Shown in pieces: positions 39,801 to 52,795 of a stretch of DNA of 64,000 nucleotides (position 1 is the first letter of the stretch; each line of letters starts with the position of its first letter). This DNA comes from Tomocerus qinae. Taxonomy: Eukaryota > Arthropoda > Collembola > Entomobryomorpha > Tomoceridae. The position numbers and the translations under genes are program-made. The notes beneath the pieces were generated by a model, which was not told the DNA's origin, searched no databases, and worked only from the letters and a program-made list of their open reading frames with translations. The stretch is taken from NCBI GenBank assembly GCA_020055645.1, contig CM034547.1:48052909-48116908 (forward strand). Reading direction: 5' to 3'.

Positions 39801-42800
39801 ATAATTATTTTCAATACACTATGTATATCGTACAATTAGAACGTGGCTAGCAGCTACTTATTACTACTTATGTATTAAACTCTTTGCAATTATCTATTTT
39901 GTTTCAACAGACGGAGACTGCGTGTGCATATTGATTTGGCTTTAATGTTTTTCTGCGATAATTATAATAACAATGGAAAATAATTTACTAAGTATACATT
40001 TGTTTGCTCTGCTTACTCTGCCAACTCAGTCTGAGTTTTTGCTGAGTGGTAAGACAGACTATTTAAACATACACATATTTTTGTGTTGCATTTTAAAGAT
40101 GTAATTACATTTCCCTTGAATTTTCAATGCGTATACTCTTGATTTGTGCTTTAGTTTTAGTTTATATTCATGCAAGGTGAGAAGGAAACCACATAGTAGA
40201 TTATGTATTGTTTTATATCAAAAATGAAACTGTAATGATGCTGGCAGGAAAATAAATAAGGCCAAACATCACATAACAAAACTTGAAATCCAAATACTCA
40301 AGCCACACTTCAGATGATTTAAGTGATGATTAGAGTTTCAACTGTATTTCAATCGAAAAGGCAAATAAATTATTCCTTTTGAAAGTGAGCAGGACATCAA
40401 TCAACCGTGGAGACATAAAAAATCTTGCAATAAGTAATTTCTATGATACAGGTATCTGGTACTTCAGTCGGCTCAATGAAACTATCTGTAGTACTATAAG
40501 AAAAGTATGTAGAGTAATTAGGGGTGCCGCTGCAAAATCATTATACACGTATACATCTCAAGTATAATAAACGGATATTGACAGCACGTACTACTATGGG
40601 TTGGATATTTCTTTGTAGTGCTAAATAATAAATACATTTTACAATCAGTTTATTAAGCATACTCCTATAGTAAGATGTACTATGTGCACGTTGGATTAAA
40701 TATAAAATATTGCTTGTGTGCATTTAACTGTTTTTCTATCCATTACTAGCAAGGATATGTGGTGATCACTGATTACAATGTAATTACTTTATATTCAAAC
40801 TTATGAATATTTATTTATTTTGCCTGTTCAGCAACTTGCTTCTGTTTTGTTATTGATTCTCTTTCATTCTTCGCAATCACATCGCTGTGTTATTTCAATT
40901 ATGTTACTTACAATGTCATACCTTAATTTATGGAATATCCTTCTGTGCAGAATTCATTTTGTTATTCTTTCAAAAAGTGAAAATGTATGCAGGAAAAACA
41001 GACTTTATGATGTGAAATTGTTTTTGCCGACAAAGTAAGCGAAATGAAATAGATAAAATGGAAACTAAACATAAATTACATTATCTAAGCACTCACCGCC
41101 TCAGTACTACCGCATTTGCACAAAAATTCTTCATTCCAAGTAAAAGATTGGTTATGCATCCACATCACATACATATGTATTATTTAGATTTTCTAAACGT
41201 TTTTCTGTAGTGAAATGGGAATGATATTAAGGAAAGTCAAATCATGATATATGCAATGCAGTAGCTATAAATGTCCAAGGACGTGAGTAAAAAATGTTCA
41301 CTCTTTTGCTGACAACTTGATTTTATAGAAATTGCGACTTGTCTGTAGTTACTGAAGACAGTTGTATTTTCTTTACCGACAAAAGTGTTCCATCCTTTCA
41401 AATTCTTTGTTTGCCAATTTCGTTTTTAGAATGACGTTATTGTTGTCACTCTGACATTCTCGTCGTGTACTAGCGATTCAGATGGACGGAAATTAAAAAA
41501 ATATACTGGTTTAGTTCGGCTGATGGACAGTTGGTCCACAGAAGAGTGCACTTTGTAATCGCATCGCTCAAAAAAGAAATAAGGTAGCAGTAGAAATAGT
41601 TTTATAGAAATACAACAGCGTATTTACATTAGAAAATAAATTGCATTATTTAGCTAAAGCTTTACCTTAGCATATTGCATTGATGTAACTTACCTTACAG
41701 ACGCTTATAAAAAACTCATTCGCATTTTCATCAGCGTCTTTGATGCTTGTACTGTATTTTAGTCTTCTAAGTGATTGCACCTAAAAAAATTATACAAATA
41801 CCTGGCATTGTAAAAATTATTATATGATAGGAAATGTACCTGTAAGCTAACTGAGATGTGCAATAGGCACCGTTGGGTTTTGTATCCATAAGATATATAG
41901 TAGTGACAGTAGTTGTATGTGACAGTTTAACACTTACAAATTGAAATCAGTTAGCCTATTTGCAATGATAATATAATCATATAATTTAACGTTTAAAAAC
42001 TCAAGTCTTATGTAGCTTCCAATTGGACAGCTATTTAGTAGGGTAACACAATTGCTACTACAAGATAATTTGGCATCTAATTGTATAAAAGTGAGACAAA
42101 AGCCCTGTAATTGAATTCCAAGGACAAATTCATTTTATCGATGCAGCTAGTCATCCCTGTTCTACTATTAATGAAATTACTTGCATCTTGTATCTAATGC
42201 TATTAGGAACTTAATTCATGTAAATATATATCACAACTGTTACTTGAGTTGATCAGAAGCATTTTTTTCAATATTAGAGCAATGCAGTATAGAGTACACT
42301 TAACAATATATATGATCTCATTAAGTAATCAAATATTTGTATTATACTTTGAGTTATGGGAAGTTTAGTCTTAATTTTGACATTAGAAAATGTTGGAAAT
42401 TAATACCTAAATGGAATCTTGTACCAATTGGACTTTTTTCTATCAAGAGGACAGAGTAGGTAGGTATTTAAATGACGCAAATTGTGTATCATTTACGTTT
42501 GTCCTGTGGCGATTTTCTAAATTGTGGATAATGATTCACGCAATTTGATTGGCAAAAAATGGCAAAAATTTCACGGTTAGAAATTATAATGACATTATTA
42601 TTTCCTTAGAATAAGAGATGGATTATGTACTCTGTAAGATTGAAAGTCGAGACAAGGCTATTACACTACGTACGCACAGCATTCCTGATAAAATAAGTGC
42701 CATTTGTGCCTTTGGGGATATTAGCTACTCTGCTTTGTGACTACATAACACTGCCCTAGCTAGAGCTTAGAGTGGTCATAGTATAGACATGTCCTGTCTC

Positions 42801-44133
42801 TTTCGGATTACTCAAATGCAAAAGTATTGGCTTATTAGGCGTGTCAATCAAATACCAAGATATAGTCAAAGCATTTATTTAACTAAGCCACCTACGCCTA
42901 TTATGTATCCTTTCAAAGGCATTTTACCACACAATTGCACTGATATACATTTCTCACATTCCTTCACCAGCATTTACTCAGCCATACAAAGCCACTCTGT
43001 AAATAGACATTAGTCCACGTCTACGCACTTCTCTTTCCTTGTAAGACCTTTATTAGGTTAAAATACCTTGTAGCTAATTTAACTTCATACAAGGCACAAG
43101 TAACTGATTTTCTTCCTAGATAGAAACAAATTTTTACGTTCTACACAATAATGTTCTTTTTTATCTTGTCCATTAAACAGTCTATTTACTATTTACATAT
43201 TATTCAGCACCTATATACATTACAGAAGGATATTAGGGATGTTTTAATGTGATTACGAAGGTCTTACTTTTTATTTGCACATTTTTATGATTCAGAATTC
43301 CGAATACCTGATCACTCATGCGTAAAGTCGTCACATTTTTATCTTTTGACTCTGCACGTGTGTACAATACTAAGTTGAGGAAAACAAAAGTGTAATTTGT
43401 TATTGATACTGCCTAGCATTTCTTAGCAAGTAAATATTTATAGCAAAGGTATGCATGTAGAAAGTTTTTGCATAGTGTAAAGTGAGATGTGAATACTGAA
43501 ACGGAAAACAAATAATTACATTGCATTACAAATATTTTTTGCAATGTTCTGATTACTATTTGCGTAGGATACTTGGTTGTGTTCTTAATTGGCTAAATTT
43601 AAATAATATTAATTACGACCAGATAAAAATATGCAAGTGTGTCAATAGATCATGAATATCTTGTGTACAGACACATATGTTATAAATTATCTTAGATTTG
43701 TGCGAGGTTTGTAATTAAAATAGAAAACATTGCACTGATTAGTATTGAGTAATGTTCTGCGCAGCGCTTTTCATTGGTTTCAATGTCATTTTTTGACACC
43801 TAGACAAAGTACATGTGCTCAAACAAGTTACCATCTACTGTCTTAACAAAGAGACCAACAAATGAAATCATCTATTGGTCTACATCAAAGTAATCGAAAA
43901 CAAGTAGATTACCTACTCACCGCAGTGGACAGTATAATAACAATCGGTAGTCGAAGTGGCATTGAGACAGTAATATTTCAGGTAACATGACGTAATATTG
44001 TGTACAAGCAATAAAGTGATATACTTGCAATTATGTTGACAAAAGACAGATTTCTATTGATATCAATCTAATAGTTGTGCCGTATAATTATTTGCAAGAG
44101 ACTTCTTCTTTGTTTTACTTGTATATTTTGTAG
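33843..44133. other. Intron sequence
   Basis: Within the large plus-strand intron. A minus-strand segment ending at a GTGAGT donor near 41099 was examined and rejected. The rest is AT-rich sequence with no recognised repeat, gene or RNA. Confidence 0.4.
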
Positions 44134-44248
44134 GTTCGAGTTGCTCCTTTATCATTGCCTTTACCAATGCTCATGAATGATAGTAGTAAAATGAATATCT
44201 CTATCTCTAATGATACGCCTAATGACAAAGACCATGGTTGGCAGTAGT
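44134..44248 (+). other. Open segment behind a strong acceptor, not adopted
   Basis: TTTTACTTGTATATTTTGTAG is a strong acceptor and is followed by a 37-codon frame to TAG with an Asn/Asp/Ser-rich end (NISISNDTPNDKDHGWQ). It would have to be entered in phase 0, which the preceding plus-strand exon (phase 1) does not supply, so it is either chance or part of something unseen. Confidence 0.15.
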
Positions 44249-47200
44249 CATTTCATGTGACAAATAAGCGGACAAATGTTCTTTGTTGGTATATACTTGT
44301 TATAGTTAATCATTCTGCATTCTGCCTGCAGCTAGCTGGTACTACGCGTATTTATGTATTTATGCCGTACGTAATAGAAGAGCAAATAGAAGGAGCAGTA
44401 TGATATTAGCATATTAAAGTATACATGGATTCTGAGAGTAAAGGTAGAAAGAGTTTGTTTCAGTGCAGAGAAAATTGATTTGGTCAGTAGGGTAAACAAC
44501 TGCTGGCGGCTCCTTCATTATTTTATTACACGCGTTTAGCTACGCTTATTATTTACTTTTCATCTTTAGTTGTCCTGCTTGTGTTGAGTGTGGCATTGTA
44601 TTATAATGCTACTGCTTTATTACATTACTTCTTCCCTACTTTACTTTTGTCGACCTGTCTTGCTTCACTTGACATCACTCTGCGTTTTGTTTACTCATGT
44701 CACTCACTCGCAGTTCACTTTGCCATGCAAATAGATTATCTGTGATGTGAGCTAAATACATGACTTTTGACTACTATAGTGTGGTTCATCGTATCTAATA
44801 GACAATCTAAGGTGTAATGCATGTACCTAGTATTTAGGTGTGTTTTGTGCAAATACTACTGTATTTTTAGGTACCCAACTGTAGACACAGAATTTTGTAA
44901 ATGTACCTATACTACGTTGAGAATAGAGTTAGGTAGGTTAACTGTTGCGACTAATTGACTTTCACGTTTTAAAAAGCAATTAAATGGACTTGACTGGCTT
45001 GTCTTACATTCTCGTTTCATTTAAGATGCACTAGTCAACTTATGTTCACATCACCAGTCGTACAATTATTCGCTCAATTTGATGTGATTATAAGGTTTGC
45101 ACGACAATGTAATGTGGATACTATACTTTCGACATTATGTACATTGTTTGTTCAAGAACAAAAGTCTAGTCCTGTTTATTAGACCTACGTACATAGATAG
45201 ACTTGGTAATAATATTTATTTGTGATTGTTATGACTTAGTATTAGCCTTCCAGCTGTGTACTAGATGAGACTAGTAATCTGGAGTCTCAACTCCTCCGTA
45301 AAGACTATACAGACTCGTTTTGATCAAAACATGTCATCACGTTCACGTACTCTGTATGTAGGTACCTATCGTTCGTCTCTCCTTTTTAACTAACCTGCTT
45401 GCAAATATCATACGTAGATAATCTAGCCGTCAGAATCGTTGTTTGCTTGTAATACATTATGTTGACGTATGTTCCATTTAGTTACACGTTATAGACACAC
45501 AGGTTTCCAAAAGAAAAAACAAGACCACATTAATTTCCATTTAATGCCCAGGCCTATGTCACCAAAGTTTTACTTCAGCTGTTTTGTGGCTCATATTTTA
45601 GGGAAGTTGTATCTTATTCAGATTTGGTAAATCGTGCTAAAAATTCGCATGACAAATTGATTGACTGTATTTCTGTGGTTCGTGAATCCTCTGGAAGAAC
45701 TTGGTGCAATTCTACAATTTTGTAAAACGTTTGTATTTAATAGATCAAGAACCTGTCACTAAATCCCAAGCACAAACTTGAAATCTGTATACGCTTATGT
45801 TAATTTTCCACGAAAGAAACTATTTACGATGTTTTAATTGGCAGATTCTCTGTCTTCTCAACCTACAATCAAAAAATTGTACTGAATACGTCAAATCTTG
45901 TTTGTTGTGATGTAAATGGGCAATAGAAATTGCGATGAACTTTAGGAGATTTCCCCTGATATCTTGTTTTTGAGATGGACCATTATGATAATAAATACTA
46001 TGTAGAAATTAGGCTTAATTCAAAAGGTTTGAGACGAATTTCCTGAAGCCAAGCCCAAGTCTCGTAATTCATCCGGTCACAAAAATGTGCATTTGTACGT
46101 TGTAACATTTGATTTGTTTTGACTGTAGGGTAGTCAAAGGAGTAATGGCCATTTACCTTTTTTATAATGAGGTTTACAGGCCCATCTGAAACACAAGTAA
46201 TGGAAATGATGTGGTTTTACGCAGACGATTCAAGATGTGTAAAGGCTTGAGTGCAAAGTAAACCTACGTGTAGGAGTTATAGCTAGAGTTTTATGCATGT
46301 CATGTAATGCTACACATGTGCTTGCACATTCGAAAAGAGTCTAAGCTTAAATTATTCAAGATAATAAGATAATAATGTGGACATAGGTATTTAGCATGGG
46401 TAGGGATGACACAAAATGCAGACAGATAGAGTTGTGCAGAGACATGCTAACTCTGTCATGCTAACTCGATCTTGTGGGAACCTACATTTGAAGCCTACTT
46501 CCTAATTTACGGTCAGATTTTTAATTCTCATATTGTTAGCTAACGTATCTCTATCTACAAGTAGTGCAGGTGCTAGAGTATGTAACATTTGTAAAATACG
46601 AAATCGAGGTGCGTTTGGGTCTCGACTACACATAATTTGTATTTATACATTTATAAAGTGCGGGAATGATGTATATTACTGCTTCAGATTTACAAATGGC
46701 AAGTACTCTTAACACAATAATACAGAATGGATATCTTTTGTCCTGGGTTAATCCTAATCCTTTTATTCATTCATTCATTCCAGCATTCATTCATCTGTTC
46801 GTCCTTTCATTCATGTATGTTCTACCGTATACCGCACACAGACAGACCCATTGCTTCAAAATGTGCCTACTTTTACGGTAGTACATGCATGTGTGTATTG
46901 TGTATGTGTACTCATTGAGAAAGGAGATTCCTATGTCTGTGCTATTATATATTATATTGTGATACGATCAGGTTCAAAATTTTACTACAAACAGTACAAT
47001 AGGGCAATGTAGTGTAATATTGAGAGACATGAATTTCTTTTAATTCACCTGTCAATGTGCAGTGTGTAGTATTACAATAGACGAACAGTGGGAACTGAAA
47101 ATACTAGATTATGATAGGGAGTATATGTATTGTGTAACTTTCATAAGCAGATAGAAATAGACAAGGTATATGCATCTTAGTAGAATAGTGGTGACTATTT

Positions 47201-48510
47201 TCATTCTCTGATTCGAAATCAATGCAATTTAATTCAATCAAAGTAATAATGAATTATGACTTGGATGTGCGTTTGATTCGATTTGCTCTCTTTCATGCTT
47301 AACTCATTTTGAATGGTGGATTGTCTGCTTCTGAGTAATCATTGAATTGATTGAGCTTCAATTCAATCTCAATGGCATGTATAAAATGAGCTTCTTATCT
47401 TCATCTCAATAACTGATCTTGCTTCAGTCATTCAACAATTCGCTCGACTGCTGCTCATACTCACATTTCAGATGCTAACTATAAACAGACCGAATATTAT
47501 TACTATCGACAGAAGCAATCATTTAAATGAGTGAAAATACAAAATAGGCTAATGTGTAGGTACGCTATACTTTTCAAAATAAAGTGTAAACATTTGCAAA
47601 CATTAAATATGTGCGCATTTGTTATGTAACTTTAAGACGATCATTATAGCTTACAGGTGACCTGTTAATACTTACGCCTTACCCTTTCTATTTACTTGCC
47701 CTATACTACGCTACGTCAACATTTTAATACAATATAATACGTGACAGAAAATAATTGTTCAAGAAATAATGATTTTAATCTGCTGATAAATTATAGCTTA
47801 CACTGTACTTATGTACCGAATCTATAATATAGTTTGATTGAACTACTATGCACTTGACTGGACATTATGTCTTTTTGGATCAATCGATCAATAATTACCA
47901 TGAAGAATATATAATAACCCAGAAATTGTATTCTTAATTAATGACAGGTAAAATAGGTACTGATTGCAGTTAAATACAATGAGTTAGATTATTGCACTCA
48001 CAATCATGTACAGATGATTGAGATGATTAATGAAATCTTTAACCATAAAATTTTCATTATTTCACAGGGTAGCTGCTTATCTAATGACTATCAATGAGAA
48101 ATGTTTTAATAATGATCACAATATTTTAATAATAATCATAATTTTTTCTAACTACTTTAATGTAGGTATATTGGCTGAATGGTGTGAACATTTTATGTAA
48201 GTTAAATAGTAAACTTAAAACTTATTTACATTCTGGCAACAGGGTGATGTGAGTCTGCTTTACGTTTATCCTTCTCCTACTTTGAGAATTTTATATTTCG
48301 TTTTGCTTATCCACATTATTGATATGTTATAAGATAATTTTTTAAAGCTAGAAGTAGAAAACCACCAATTTAGAGTAGATGGTGGCAAAGAAAGTTGAGT
48401 AGGTATTTATTGCACTCATTGATTGTTAGTTTAATTTGAAATACTGAAACCATAATAATTGTTGAGAGAGTGTGTTGATTAGCATCCAATGTATTGTTTT
48501 CTTGCCACAG

Positions 48511-48632
48511 GCGAAGCAAATGAAGTATATGTACTACTTTTGGCCATGGTTAAACGAACGTGTAGTCAAATTATTTATGTGACTGACTGCCTACAACGTC
48601 AATACAAATACAGAATGCAACCATTTAAGTAG
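48511..48632 (+). other. Possible alternative terminal exon of the plus-strand gene
   Basis: A strong acceptor (TATTGTTTTCTTGCCACAG) is followed by a frame open in phase 1, the phase left by exon 21654-21761. It runs 40 codons (EANEVYVLLLAMVKR at its start) to TAG. Use of it would end the protein early with a different tail. No clear internal donor is present. Phase 0 is open for 23 codons too, which lowers confidence. Confidence 0.2.
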
Positions 48633-51600
48633 TAAGATTTGATCTGGTTTAAGATTTTATCAGCCATAACAACAAACTTAACTGAACCGTGCCGTTCTGA
48701 ATGGAAATTACATGGCAAATAGTTTGTTTGGAAATTGCAACTGCGGTTTTCACAGATGCAGCCTAAATTTTGTTAGCACTCAAGTTTATTTAGCTACCTA
48801 TTCGTGCACTTCGCATGAGGTGTAATGCCTAGCTGAAGAATTTTTGGCAGTCAAGGTAATGCACTACATACACATACAATGTATGGAGTAGTTTTAGTAT
48901 GGTATACCCTTTACGTGCAATATTCCACAAAAAATCCCATGAGGTCTGAATGAACAAGTGCATGTTGTGGTCAGACTCAAAACTAGTAGGTTCATAAAGG
49001 ACAAAAAAGGTAGTCTTGTTTTCCACCGTACAACGTGGTTTATCCAATTCTACTAAGCTCTCCCATCGCACAATGCATCCATACAGCCCAAATAATGCAA
49101 TTTCCTGTACCTAAGTGCTTTTTGTGAATTATACCACGTAGATCATGCTTGTCGACACTTTCATATAGGACAGATAGCAGGTTTAATATAGTCACTGAGT
49201 TAGTAACTAAGATGGGAAAATTAATTTTGACTAGATTTTCAATCACCAATTGAGTTTAGAAGGTCTTTACTACCTATCTGAAAATTTTTGATCATTGTAT
49301 TAAATACTATCAATAACAATATCAGATATATTTGCATGCTACTATGAGGAACAAAAACAGGATGCATAATCAGATGCATCGAAATCAGGTTATACTTCTA
49401 TTTGATCGATTTATGAGATAAATTGATTCTTTTTTATAAAAAGTTAACTTAGTATAAATAGTAAATTAGTTTTCAATTTATATCGTATCCACTTAAATTG
49501 TTGTATATTGCATGTACTGCTATGTAGTTGCAGCATTCACACAACACTATTATGTATTAATGCATTATAACAACGGGTGTGAACTTTTATTTGATCCTTA
49601 AAGGAACAATTAACACTTTAAATGAGTAAATTAGGGAATTCCATATTTCATGCAGTTAAAATATCGTAAATCATAATAATGTTACTTTTCGGTGTAGCTT
49701 TCAGAAGAATAATTATTCAAAAAATAATCTCTTATTTATGCACGGTATAGTTAGTGTCCTTTGAGATAATGCACATCGCACACGCTAAGTTATATTCCTT
49801 CGTACATAAACTTGTACCAACATGTTATTTTGTCGGAAATAGGAATATAAACTATTCATGAATTTCTAATATAAAAACTTACCTGATGTGCATATGCACA
49901 CTGGTAATAGCGACAAAAGCTCAATAGTTATAATACAAGCCACTTGTGGTTGGTGCCAATCTCTTGCAAACACTGAAGGAAAACAAGTTCGCGTCTCAAC
50001 AGAAATTACATTCATAGTAATGTAAACGGTAAAAATTGTTGTACATCATCCATGCAAAATGATAGCACATTAAGAGCAACAAAGTAATAAAAGTATAAAA
50101 GTGAATTAAAAATCAGAGATTGCTTGTTATATTAACAGCTCCAGTAGAAGTAAACATTGGGATTATAATATTCTCATTACCTACAAATGTCCCCAAGCAG
50201 GACATCAATTGTAAACTTAAATGTTAATATCCACCTCTTTACATTACAACTTGGGCGAACTGTCCTTCCTCCTGCCATCATTCATAGGATTCAGACAAGA
50301 AGCTGGAAATTTTCCAAAAAGGGAATAGACCAATTGCAATTTATTCCATAATAATAAGTAATATTTCAATGAGAAGTAATTCATGCCACTGCTCACTCCG
50401 AAGTGTACTATACACTAGAATGAATAATAATACTTATAACTTCCTTTGTTATGTAATTGTGTAGCAATCAGCATACGATATTTAATTCGTGGATGTAGCA
50501 TTAATGTTTCCTATTAAAATTCCACACCCCATCCTAACTGTTTTAGCATATTGCAACTTATTACATTACTAAACACAAGTTGCTTGCTGAATTCCAATTG
50601 CAATAATGTTTAGTAATGAAACATTGTGTTATGATGTATTGGCAATTCGGCAACTATAAGTGTTACCATAAACAAAAGTTATACAAATTAGTATCATGGC
50701 TTGGATATGCAATACAATCTCTCCGTCCTAATTTGGGTATAATATATCCACTTATGCCCAGCCAAATATTTTGGGATTTATTATGTTTGTTTACATAATC
50801 AAGTAATTACAAATTCAAGAAAATACCTCACAAACACCAACACTGGTATAGCTTTGCCACAAAATTACAAAAAAATTTTCAATGTAAATTATCATGGAAT
50901 CTTGGATTTTTAATCTGTAACTCCATTGATTTTAATTTTAGTACGAAATTTTATAATTGTAGTGTGATTTCTACAGGTTATTAAATTACAATTTAATTTC
51001 ACAATAAAATACGCAAAATGTTTGAAATTACAGTAGACGTTTATACTGTAAACACCTGTATGTTGTTGTTGTTTCTTGGTTTTTAAAGTCGATCTCATAT
51101 CCCAATTAAGAAGCGTGATTTATCAGTGCCCGTAGGAAGAGTACACAAAGGAAGACCTTATAGGAACTGAAATTAAAATACCTTAATAATCAAGTCACTT
51201 GACTTCTTACGTCAAGGTAAACTACCTGCTCTTCTGGCCTGGACTTGAATTTCGACTTTTAAGCCCTGTGCGTTCTTACTTGATATTTAGTTATATTATA
51301 TTGTGGCTAAGTACACAGATGTATGTAAATGGATTTTAATGAAGCGGAAAGAAGAGGATCACTATTCTGACCACGATCTGAAACATAATAAGTGAAAATT
51401 TTTACAGACCTTACATATACAGGTATTTTCTTTCATAGTGTATAAGTACACATTGAACTTAAATGTTCCCATAAGTTAGTCATGATGTATTTACATTATA
51501 GAAGTACATCAAGGGAATAAAAATCTCATGATTTAACAAACGGGACACTCACACTTGGAAATACTGCTCAACAATTGAATTTGTTTCACAGTTTACTAGT

Positions 51601-52739
51601 GCCTACTTGTGCATTATTTGTAATCCTATGGTATTGGGTCTAAATTGTATTTCATGGTATTTGTATTTCTTAATTTTTTGTAAGTTAACTCTCAAACCAT
51701 CTGCTGCGAAATATATTTAACTTCTATAAGTACTTACTGCGTATATGAGCATTCTACTAGTATATAGGAAGACTTGCATGTGTATTTATTCAAGGAAAAA
51801 AGAGATGTGTATACATTCTGGGAAATAAAAAATGGGTTCAGCTCATCTAATTGTAAAATAGCAGCTGGGCCTTTACGCAGTCCTTGTCCCTTGTATTTAC
51901 GTTGTAAGAAGAATACAATCTGTTAATCCTTATTGAGTCAAAGTTAAATTCCCAATTTTCTGACAGACTACATGACAGCTACAACAACGGGCCCCTTGGT
52001 TGATTGTTTCTGTTTCTACTCCATTCTCCATTCACTGACAGGACTGGGAAATGTGACCTGTCTTGGCTAAACTGCATCTTTCTGGACAATGTTTCAATTT
52101 TTCATCTTAATGAATATTTCCCGTCAAATCCCCCTTACCTACTTGTCCTATCCTTTATCAGTACCACTTTACCTACGCTAGGCAGCATAATCGACAAAAA
52201 ATTAATAAAAGACCAAGTTTTTCAGTGGTAGGCTGAGACTGACTCTGACATTTAATTGTGTTTATTCGATTGTGTTACAACATTTGTCAATGCGTAAGAA
52301 TGCTCTCAAGACAGTTCAGGATGCAGCTATAAGCTGTATAAGATATAAGAATCATTATAGTGGGTTTAAACATCTTAGGATTCTTTAGCAATCTTTTAGT
52401 AGATAAAAGTGAATTTATTAGCACAAATACAGTGCTTGTAGCTAATTGCAAGTTAGGGAAAATTACAAGATGAGGACATTTCATTTGAAAGCAAAAGTAA
52501 AACAATTCTTTGAAATGCTACATCAAGCAACTAAATTACAGTCTTCAGCGTTTCACATAATTATTGTAAGAGCCTAGGCTTCTTATTCAAGTATATGTAC
52601 GTAATAGAGTGTTAATTCTATTAACAGACATTTTGTGATACTAGTTCGTGATATTACTTAGTACTATGTGTTAAGAAATGAGTTCTTATTATATTAATGT
52701 GAGTCTGATTCTAACCATTTCCATTTTTTCTATTCACAG
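48633..52739. other. Intron sequence
   Basis: Last part of the large plus-strand intron. Two adjacent minus-strand open frames at 48829-49249 overlap in different frames and could be a decayed coding remnant, but I recognise no family in them. Confidence 0.35.
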
Positions 52740-52795
52740 AAGGACATCATGCAGCAAGTAATGAGACTGCCAAACAGAACGGGAAAGGCAAGCCG
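52740..52795 (+). CDS. Coding exon 2 of unidentified plus-strand gene
   Basis: A 56-base exon with an excellent acceptor (CCATTTTTTCTATTCACAG) and donor (GTGAGC). It enters in phase 1 and leaves in phase 0. The A from exon 21654-21761 plus AA makes Lys, then GHHAASNETAKQNGKGKP. It is about half G+C, against an AT-rich surround. The peptide is hydrophilic and probably disordered, with no known motif. The frame match across a 31-kb intron, with composition like its neighbours, supports the same gene. Confidence 0.7.

Noticed and set aside
41099..41170. Minus-strand segment ending FLCKCGSTEA before a GTGAGT donor, reminiscent of a post-SET cysteine motif
   Set aside because: The final cysteine of the post-SET pattern is Ala here, no acceptor or SET-domain sequence is nearby, and the phase fits neither gene.
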